Shown here: positions 6,363 through 11,266 of the stretch, one piece after another
Numbering within the stretch: position 1 is the first letter of the stretch
How the letters are laid out: every line of letters starts with the position of its first letter
Source: JAIBAI01 sp044238875
Lineage (GTDB): Bacteria > Bacteroidota > Bacteroidia > M30B66
Assembly (NCBI GenBank): GCA_044238875.1
Contig: JBIICM010000077.1
Coordinates: forward strand, 1-11,266
DNA length: 11,266 nucleotides
Direction: 5' to 3'
Translations under genes and position numbers: made by a program
Notes under the pieces: model-generated
Seen by the model: only the letters and a program-made list of their open reading frames with translations
Told to the model about the DNA's origin: nothing
Databases searched by the model: none

Positions 6363-7706
6363 TTAAAAGCTGATAATACCGGTATAATTTTCCGGACGGA
6401 GTGCTTTTAGTTCTGTTTTCAGCGTTTCGCTGATGTTGAGTTGATCAATAAATGTATGCAGGGCAGCGAGGTTTACTTCCTTGTTACCCCTGGTAAGATC
6501 TTTCAGGGCTTCATAAGGCTGCGGGTAACCCTCACGGCGCAATATGGTTTGAATGGCTTCGGCCAGCACTGCAACATTTTTTTGAAGATCGTGCTGCAGG
6601 GCTTTTTCATTGAGAATCAGTTTGCCAAGGCCTTTAAGCACTGAACGGGCAGCAATGAGCGTATGTGCAACCGGTACACCAAGGTTGCGCAGCACCGTTG
6701 AATCAGAAAGGTCACGCTGCAACCTTGAGACCGGCAGTTTTTCGGCAAAATGACTGAGCAGGGCAGAGGAGATGCCGAGGTTGCCTTCAGCATTTTCAAA
6801 ATCAATCGGGTTCACCTTGTGAGGCATGGCCGAGGAACCTGTTTCACCCTTTTGAAGTTGCTGAATAAAATATTCCATCGAGATATACATCCAGATGTCT
6901 CGGCAAAGGTCAATCAGAATGGTATTGATCCGGATGAGGTTATGACACCAGGCAGCCAGGTGGTCGTAGTGCTCAATTTGCGTGGTGGTTTGGCTGCGCT
7001 GAAGGCCCAAAGAACTTACAAAACGGTTGGCGAAATCCGACCAGTCGGTATGTGGAAATGCTGCATGGTGGGCATTGAAATTGCCGGTTGCACCGCCAAA
7101 TTTGGCAGCCCAAACCTGATTGTTGAGACTGTTGAGCTGAATGCCAAGACGCTCGGCAAAAACAAATAATTCTTTTCCAATGGTGGAGGGAGATGCCGGC
7201 TGTCCATGCGTTCGTGCCAGCATCGGTATGTTTTTCCACCCGGAGGCCATTTCAGTCAGTTTTTCGGCAAGGCTGGTGAGGGCAGGCATCAGCACATCGG
7301 TGTTGGCCTCCTTAAGGCTGAGTGGTATAGCGGTATTATTGATATCCTGTGAGGTCAGGCCAAAATGTACCCACTCCATGGCGGGGCCCAGGGTTAATTC
7401 AAGTTTCTCCTTGATAAAATATTCAAGGGCCTTTATGTCATGATTGGTTGTTTTTTCAAGCGCCTTAATGCGTTCGGCATCTTCAGCAGAAAAGCCGGTG
7501 TACAGCGTGTTCAGGGCTTGAATTGTTTCAGTCGGGAAGGCCGGTAATTGCGGCAGCCCCAGATTTGCCAGTGCTTTAAGGTACTCAATTTCAACGAGTA
7601 GCCGGTATCTGAACAGCGCGAATTCAGAAAAGTAGCTGACAAGCGGAGCCGTCAGATTCCTGTATCGGCCGTCGATGGGTGAAATTGCATTTAGCGCCGG
7701 ATCCAT
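6363..7706 (-). CDS. purB: Adenylosuccinate lyase
   Basis: PurB acts twice in purine synthesis, splitting fumarate from SAICAR and from adenylosuccinate. From the chosen ATG (7706-7704) the protein is 447 residues, close to the roughly 456 of E. coli PurB, and starts with the typical ALNAISPIDGRYR. Fumarase/aspartase-superfamily motifs are present: His89 in TTNHDIKALE, TSQD at 118-121, catalytic His167 in RTHGQPAS, and the signature loop GSSAMPHKVNPIDFENAEGN at 290-309 with the catalytic serine. The frame stays open upstream to 7784, but that would add a 26-residue hydrophobic stretch unlike the family and overlap the end of sucD, so it is rejected. The gap to the sucD stop is 4 bp and to the glycosyltransferase start 3 bp, which argues for one operon. 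Confidence 0.95.
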   Translation of the reverse strand: MDPALNAISPIDGRYRNLTAPLVSYFSEFALFRYRLLVEIEYLKALANLGLPQLPAFPTETIQALNTLYTGFSAEDAERIKALEKTTNHDIKALEYFIKEKLELTLGPAMEWVHFGLTSQDINNTAIPLSLKEANTDVLMPALTSLAEKLTEMASGWKNIPMLARTHGQPASPSTIGKELFVFAERLGIQLNSLNNQVWAAKFGGATGNFNAHHAAFPHTDWSDFANRFVSSLGLQRSQTTTQIEHYDHLAAWCHNLIRINTILIDLCRDIWMYISMEYFIQQLQKGETGSSAMPHKVNPIDFENAEGNLGISSALLSHFAEKLPVSRLQRDLSDSTVLRNLGVPVAHTLIAARSVLKGLGKLILNEKALQHDLQKNVAVLAEAIQTILRREGYPQPYEALKDLTRGNKEVNLAALHTFIDQLNISETLKTELKALRPENYTGIISF

Positions 7707-7710
7707 GCAA

Positions 7711-8595
7711 TCAGGTTCGGGCAACTCCTTGCAGCACTCCGGCCATGGTGATACCAATAACAGCAGGTGACTCAACCACTTCAATACCGCATTCGCGCAT
7801 GATTTTCATTTTGGCTGCGGCAGTATCATCGGCTCCTCCGATGATCGCTCCCGCATGACCCATACGGCGGCCCGGAGGCGCTGTTTTTCCTGCAATAAAG
7901 CCCACTACCGGTTTTGTACCATGTAATTTAATCCACCTGGCTGCTTCGGCTTCAAGATTTCCGCCAATTTCGCCAATCATAACAATACCTTCGGTTTCGG
8001 GGTCATTCATGAGCAATTGCACGGCTTCGAGTGTTGTAGTGCCAATGATGGGGTCGCCGCCGATACCGATGGCGGTAGATATTCCCATTCCGGCCTTAAC
8101 CACCTGATCAGCGGCTTCATAGGTCAGTGTGCCTGATTTTGAAACGATGCCGATCTTGCCTTTTTTGAAGACAAATCCGGGCATAATACCTACTTTGGCT
8201 TCTTCAGGGGTGATCACACCCGGGCAGTTCGGCCCGATAAGCCTGGCATTTTTTCCTTTCAGGTAATCCTTAACCTTTATCATGTCCTGCACCGGAATAC
8301 CTTCTGTGATGGCAACGATTACAAGGATACCGGCATCTGCCGCTTCCATAATGGCATCAGCTGCAAAGGCAGGTGGAACAAAGATGATAGAAACATCTGC
8401 TCCCGTTTGCTGAACGGCTTCTGAAACAGTATTGAATACAGGTTTACTGAGGTGCTGTGTGCCTCCCTTACCGGGCGTTACGCCACCCACCACATTTGTT
8501 CCGTACTCAATCATTTGTCCGGCATGAAAAGTACCTTCGCTTCCGGTAAATCCCTGCACAATTACTTTGCTGTGTTTATTAACCAATACACTCAT
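7711..8595 (-). CDS. sucD: Succinyl-CoA synthetase (ADP-forming), alpha subunit
   Basis: SucD carries the CoA-binding Rossmann domain and the phosphohistidine of succinyl-CoA synthetase, which interconverts succinyl-CoA and succinate with nucleotide triphosphate formation in the TCA cycle. The 294 residues match the family length. Visible motifs: CoA-binding GFTGSEGTFH at 15-24, GGVTPGKGG at 37-45, IGPNCPG at 120-126, the SKSGTLTYE segment at 152-160, and the active-site loop GRRMGHAGAIIGG with His247 as the phosphorylated histidine. The start is the ATG at 8595-8593. The partner beta subunit gene sucC is not next to it: the upstream neighbour is divergent. sucD is the first gene of the sucD-purB-glycosyltransferase-addA operon, so its promoter probably drives about 6.3 kb. 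Confidence 0.96.
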   Translation of the reverse strand: MSVLVNKHSKVIVQGFTGSEGTFHAGQMIEYGTNVVGGVTPGKGGTQHLSKPVFNTVSEAVQQTGADVSIIFVPPAFAADAIMEAADAGILVIVAITEGIPVQDMIKVKDYLKGKNARLIGPNCPGVITPEEAKVGIMPGFVFKKGKIGIVSKSGTLTYEAADQVVKAGMGISTAIGIGGDPIIGTTTLEAVQLLMNDPETEGIVMIGEIGGNLEAEAARWIKLHGTKPVVGFIAGKTAPPGRRMGHAGAIIGGADDTAAAKMKIMRECGIEVVESPAVIGITMAGVLQGVART

Positions 8596-8617
8596 GAAAC
8601 GTTATGATTTGAAAGCG

Positions 8618-8625
8618 CGAAACTA
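8618..8625 (-). promoter_or_regulatory. Candidate -7 box for the sucD operon (TAGTTTCG)
   Basis: On the minus strand 8625-8618 reads TAGTTTCG, one mismatch from TAnnTTTG, 22 bp upstream of the sucD ATG. The spacer above it is a run of eight T preceded by a GGGC/GCCC hairpin. No TTTG -33 box is visible at the usual distance. Confidence 0.35.
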
Positions 8626-8627
8626 TG

Positions 8628-8649
8628 AAAAAAAAGGGCTTGTTTGCCC
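8628..8649 (-). other. GC hairpin followed by T8 upstream of sucD
   Basis: On the minus strand GGGC-AAACAA-GCCC (8649-8636) is followed directly by eight T (8635-8628). This has the form of a short intrinsic terminator or attenuator pointing toward sucD. The stem is only 4 bp, and no gene upstream on that strand needs terminating, so it may be part of the promoter spacer instead. Confidence 0.3.
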
Positions 8650-8709
8650 GGTCGTAATATTAATCCGCTAGGTTTGTTTTATTGAAAAAATCAGCTGGAA
8701 TTCAGATTA

Positions 8710-8726
8710 CCAGGTATTTGACCTGG
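8710..8726. promoter_or_regulatory. Inverted repeat CCAGGT-ATTTG-ACCTGG in the divergent region
   Basis: Perfect 6-bp arms at 8710-8715 and 8721-8726 flank a 5-bp spacer between the divergent sucD and TPR promoters. ACCTG recurs in direct orientation at 8748-8752 and 8771-8775. The position and symmetry fit an operator for a dimeric regulator. A weak plus-strand hairpin terminator is the alternative, since TTTATTTT follows at 8731. Confidence 0.35.
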
Positions 8727-8787
8727 GTCCTTTATTTTCATCAACAGACCTGTTTATAATTAATCTTTACACCTGCGGCTAATTCAT

Positions 8788-8795
8788 TAACTTTG
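8788..8795 (+). promoter_or_regulatory. Promoter -7 box of the TPR-comA-rhodanese operon (TAACTTTG)
   Basis: TAACTTTG is a perfect TAnnTTTG match, 22 bp before the ATG of the TPR gene. A partial -33 box, TTTA at 8766-8769, is 18 bp upstream. This is the best-supported promoter in the window. Confidence 0.6.
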
Positions 8796-8817
8796 CTGCA
8801 AACAGTGCACCCGGCCT

Positions 8818-10221
8818 ATGAATGAATTTCCAAAGGAAGAGCAGGAGCATGTGAGTCTGGCGGTTAAAAGATTCGAACAGATGCTTCGTTTAAAAGAGGC
8901 GTACTTTTTTGATCATGATGACCTGGAAGATATCATATCTTTTTATTTACAGGAGAATCTCCAGCAAAAGGCGCTCAAGGCCATCCGTTTTGCCTCTGGG
9001 CAGTATCCGGGCTCCACTGTTTTTGTGCTTAGAAAATCGCAGGTACTTGCTGCCGGCGGTCAATTTCAGGAGGCCCTTGATTTGCTCGAAGACCTTGAGA
9101 TCTTTGAGCCGGGTAACCCTGAAATTCATATTACCAGAGGAGGTATTTACTCAATGACCGGCAATGCCGCGGCCTCCATTGAATCTTATAAGGCGGCGCT
9201 TAGAATTGACCGTTCGATTGAAGACATCTATCTCTTCATTGCCTTTGAATTTCAAAATCAGCATAAGTATGGACAGGCGGCCCGGTATATCCGTAAATGC
9301 CTTCAGATGAATCCGGGTAATGAAACGGCCTTGTATGAAATGTCGTTTTGTTTTGACATTGCGGGAAAGTTCAAGTCAGGTATCCGCTTTTTCAATACCT
9401 TTCTTGATACAAACCCCTACTCGAAAGTCGCCTGGTACGTACTTGGCCATCTTTATTGCAAGCAACTTGATTACCATCGGGCCATTGAAGCTTTTGATTT
9501 TGCAATTGTGGTAGATGAAAATTTTGCAGCCGCCTGGTTCAATAAGGCAAATTGCCTGATGTCGCTTGAAAATTACAACGAAGCCATCAGCTGTTACAAG
9601 GAAACATTCCGGCTCGAAGAACCAGATCCCTATACATTTCTCTATTTAGGTGAGTGTTACGAGAACCTTCAGGATCATCTGCAGGCCATGGAATATTACC
9701 GAAAAGCTGTTGAAATGGATGAGTTACTGGCTGATGGCTGGGCCGGAATCGCTGTTTTAACTGATTATTCTGGTAAAATCAGCGAAGCGGTTGCCTACCT
9801 TAAAAGAGCATTGAACATTGAGCCAGACCGGGCAACATTCTGGTTTATTCTTGGAGATCTGCAGATGAGGTCTGGCGAACTGCCCTCCGCTGAGGAGTCG
9901 TTCAGAAAGGTTACCGAATGCGAACCTGATTATGAGGACGGCTGGATTTACCTTTCAAATCTTTACCTTGATCAGGGCAAGTTCACCAATGCTCTTGATG
10001 TTATGACCGCCTGTATGGAGTTTCATCAGGAAAATCCACGCATGATTTATCAGTCATGTGAGGTGCTTTTACAGGCAGGCAGAGAGCAGGAGGCTTTACT
10101 GATCTGCTGCAGGGCGTTTGAGCTTGATTTTGATTTACATGAAAAAATGTTGGAAGAATTGTACTCCTTCGGACTGAATTCCGAAATTCGCCGGCTCATA
10201 GAAATTTACCGAACAGCCTGA
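8818..10221 (+). CDS. Tetratricopeptide-repeat protein, cytosolic, function unknown
   Basis: The 467-residue protein consists almost entirely of TPR units. From about residue 67 to 440 the repeats keep an exact 34-residue register (unit starts near 67, 101, 135, 169, 203, 237, 271, 305, 339, 373 and 407), giving eleven units, with a degenerate twelfth at about 33-66. Typical TPR residues recur: W/Y-x-x-L-G/A in helix A (for example AWYVLGHLYCK and TFLYLGECYENL), A at the turn, Y/F-x-x-A in helix B (for example YYRKAVEMD), and Pro or Asp at unit ends. There is no signal peptide, membrane helix or enzymatic domain, so it probably acts as a cytosolic protein-binding scaffold. Eleven to twelve TPRs would make more than one superhelical turn. 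Its TGA overlaps the comA ATG by one base (TGATG, 10219-10223), so the two are likely translationally coupled. The partner cannot be named from sequence. Confidence 0.85.
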   Translation: MNEFPKEEQEHVSLAVKRFEQMLRLKEAYFFDHDDLEDIISFYLQENLQQKALKAIRFASGQYPGSTVFVLRKSQVLAAGGQFQEALDLLEDLEIFEPGNPEIHITRGGIYSMTGNAAASIESYKAALRIDRSIEDIYLFIAFEFQNQHKYGQAARYIRKCLQMNPGNETALYEMSFCFDIAGKFKSGIRFFNTFLDTNPYSKVAWYVLGHLYCKQLDYHRAIEAFDFAIVVDENFAAAWFNKANCLMSLENYNEAISCYKETFRLEEPDPYTFLYLGECYENLQDHLQAMEYYRKAVEMDELLADGWAGIAVLTDYSGKISEAVAYLKRALNIEPDRATFWFILGDLQMRSGELPSAEESFRKVTECEPDYEDGWIYLSNLYLDQGKFTNALDVMTACMEFHQENPRMIYQSCEVLLQAGREQEALLICCRAFELDFDLHEKMLEELYSFGLNSEIRRLIEIYRTA

Positions 10222-11012
10222 TGCAACATAAAATTTTGGACCATTTACCGCAAAGAACAGAGGGTCCGCGTGAAGATGGTTTAACCATGATGATGGATAA
10301 AGGACTGAGTTTACGGCAGGCTGAAGATTTTTTAAGTGCCTCCGGACATCTGACAGATATCATTAAACTAGGTTTTGGAACTTCGCTGGTGAGCAGGGAT
10401 GTGAAAGAAAAGGTAAAGTTGTACCATAATGCCGGCATGAAAGTATATGTTGGAGGAACCCTTTTTGAAGCTTTTCTGGTGAGAAATGACCTGAAAGGTT
10501 ACCTAAAATATATAAACGATTTGGGATTGCAAACCATTGAAGTTTCAGATGGATCTATTCAGATTGATCATAAAGAGAAATGCAGGCTGATTGCCAAACT
10601 TGCGCAGAATTTCACGGTGGTTTCTGAAGTTGGTTCAAAGGAGGCCGGTATTCTGATAGCCCCTGCAAAATGGATTTCTATGATGAAAGCCGAGTTGGGA
10701 GCCGGCTCCTGGAAAGTGATTGCAGAGGCCAGAGAAAGCGGCACAGTAGGTATTTATCGTCCCAACGGTACAGCGCATGTGGTGCTGGTAAACCGAATAC
10801 TCTCTAAGGTGCCTTCTGAAAAAATTATATGGGAAGCACCCATGAAAGCCCAGCAAGCCTGGTTTATCAAACACATTGGCGCCAATGTGAATCTGGGCAA
10901 TATCGCCCATGATGATGTAATTCCGCTGGAAACACTAAGGCTTGGATTGAGGGGGGATACCTTTTTTCAGTTCTTGCCTGATAACCTGAAAAAAAAACAA
11001 ACTATTTCCTGA
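10221..11012 (+). CDS. comA: Phosphosulfolactate synthase family protein (ComA type)
   Basis: ComA-family enzymes are Mg-dependent TIM barrels that add sulfite to phosphoenolpyruvate to form phosphosulfolactate, the first step toward coenzyme M in methanogens and sulfolactate in Bacillus; plant Hsa32 is a relative with a heat-tolerance role. The 263 residues show the family's conserved blocks in order: GPREDGLTMMMDKGLS at 15-30 with Lys27, IKLGFGTS at 48-55, YVGGTLFEAF at 76-85, IEVSDGSIQI at 106-115, SEVGSK at 135-140, IAEARESGTVGIY at 167-179, WEAPMKAQQ at 204-212, NVNLGNI at 222-228 and LETLRLGLRGDT at 236-247. These are all the blocks I would expect, so an active enzyme is likely. The comB phosphatase and comC dehydrogenase are not adjacent, so the product's fate is open. 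It overlaps the TPR gene by one base and lies 3 bp before a rhodanese gene. The name must not be confused with the Bacillus competence regulator ComA. Confidence 0.85.
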   Translation: MQHKILDHLPQRTEGPREDGLTMMMDKGLSLRQAEDFLSASGHLTDIIKLGFGTSLVSRDVKEKVKLYHNAGMKVYVGGTLFEAFLVRNDLKGYLKYINDLGLQTIEVSDGSIQIDHKEKCRLIAKLAQNFTVVSEVGSKEAGILIAPAKWISMMKAELGAGSWKVIAEARESGTVGIYRPNGTAHVVLVNRILSKVPSEKIIWEAPMKAQQAWFIKHIGANVNLGNIAHDDVIPLETLRLGLRGDTFFQFLPDNLKKKQTIS

Positions 11013-11015
11013 ATT

Positions 11016-11266
11016 ATGAAAGAAATAACCGTTCTTGAACTGAAGCGCATGAGAGATCAGGGCGAATCCTATCAGCTGATTGATGTGCGTGAACCCCATG
11101 AATACGAATCTGCAAATATTGGCGGAGAACTCATACCGATGGGGTCTGTTCCTGAAAAACTTGAGCAGCTTCGAAAAGACATCCCGTTGATTATTCAGTG
11201 TCGCTCAGGTGCCCGCAGCGGAAATGTAACCCAGTTTCTTGAGAAACAGGGCTTCCAAAATGCTTT
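11016..11266 (+). CDS. Single-domain rhodanese-like sulfurtransferase (3' truncated by window)
   Basis: An ATG at 11016 opens a frame that stays open to the right edge, giving 83 complete codons. The protein has the rhodanese fold's landmarks: LIDVREPHEYESANIGG at 21-37 (the conserved DVRE-x-x-E-Y and the G-H/N-I-x-G region) and the active-site loop CRSGARS at 62-68, beginning with nucleophile Cys62. A six-residue loop with Cys is typical of active sulfurtransferases and not of Cdc25-like phosphatases. Such proteins move sulfane sulfur through a cysteine persulfide. Full-length family members are about 100 residues, so roughly 15-20 residues are missing here. The start is 3 bp after the comA stop, placing it in the TPR-comA operon. 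Physiological donor and acceptor are unknown; thiosulfate, with release of sulfite, is the classical donor. Confidence 0.85.
   Translation, partial: MKEITVLELKRMRDQGESYQLIDVREPHEYESANIGGELIPMGSVPEKLEQLRKDIPLIIQCRSGARSGNVTQFLEKQGFQNA

Noticed and set aside
6750..7169. 139-codon open frame on the plus strand opposite purB
   Set aside because: It is antisense to the most conserved part of purB, so it reflects codon structure of the real gene.
7707..7784. Upstream extension of purB by 26 residues including a Leu-rich stretch
   Set aside because: The extension overlaps the end of sucD, does not resemble PurB N-termini, and the hydrophobic stretch would be a false signal peptide on a cytosolic enzyme. 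The ATG at 7706 gives the family's normal start.
8755..8760. Perfect TATAAT upstream of the TPR gene
   Set aside because: No TTGACA-like element is at the right spacing, and the main sigma factor of this phylum prefers TAnnTTTG, which is present at 8788.
1..11266. CRISPR arrays, tRNA, rRNA, insertion sequences or a defence system
   Set aside because: No regularly spaced repeats, transposase, terminal repeats, cloverleaf or rRNA motifs were seen. The addA-like gene is better explained as core recombination repair than as a defence nuclease.

Overview
The window looks like chromosomal core DNA from a member of the phylum Bacteroidota. Protein sequences of XerD, AroQ, the AddA-type helicase-nuclease, SucD and PurB read as that phylum's versions. 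Several upstream regions carry the TAnnTTTG -7 box typical of Bacteroidota, there is little Shine-Dalgarno sequence, and base composition is moderate and even. Family placement below phylum is not attempted. There is no sign of phage, insertion sequence, CRISPR, tRNA or rRNA.

Layout. (1) 1-116, minus: the first 38 codons of a pyruvate dehydrogenase E1 beta gene, behind a 183-bp intergenic region with a clear promoter and an inverted repeat. (2) 300-1205, minus: xerD. It is divergent, with about 20 bp between start codons, from (3) an aroQ-bioD pair on the plus strand (1226-2256) joined by an ATGA overlap. (4) 2286-8595, minus: a tight four-gene operon transcribed sucD, purB, family 2-like glycosyltransferase, addA-like helicase-nuclease, with gaps of 3-4 bp. 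(5) 8596-8817: a divergent control region with inverted repeats and candidate promoters for both sides. (6) 8818-11266, plus: a second tight operon of a TPR-repeat protein, a ComA-type phosphosulfolactate synthase and a single-domain rhodanese that runs off the end.

How the genes fit together. The left and centre are housekeeping functions: pyruvate oxidation, chromosome dimer resolution, shikimate pathway, biotin, TCA cycle, purine synthesis and double-strand break repair. The minus-strand operon mixes central metabolism with DNA repair and a glycosyltransferase, so it is probably co-transcribed for growth-linked expression and not a single pathway. The most interesting stretch is the right-hand operon. 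ComA-type enzymes add sulfite to phosphoenolpyruvate, and classical rhodaneses release sulfite from thiosulfate, so the two enzymes could be linked through sulfite. The TPR protein, translationally coupled to comA, could be a scaffold. This linkage is an inference. The families are known, but the role of ComA homologues in this phylum is, as far as I know, not settled.
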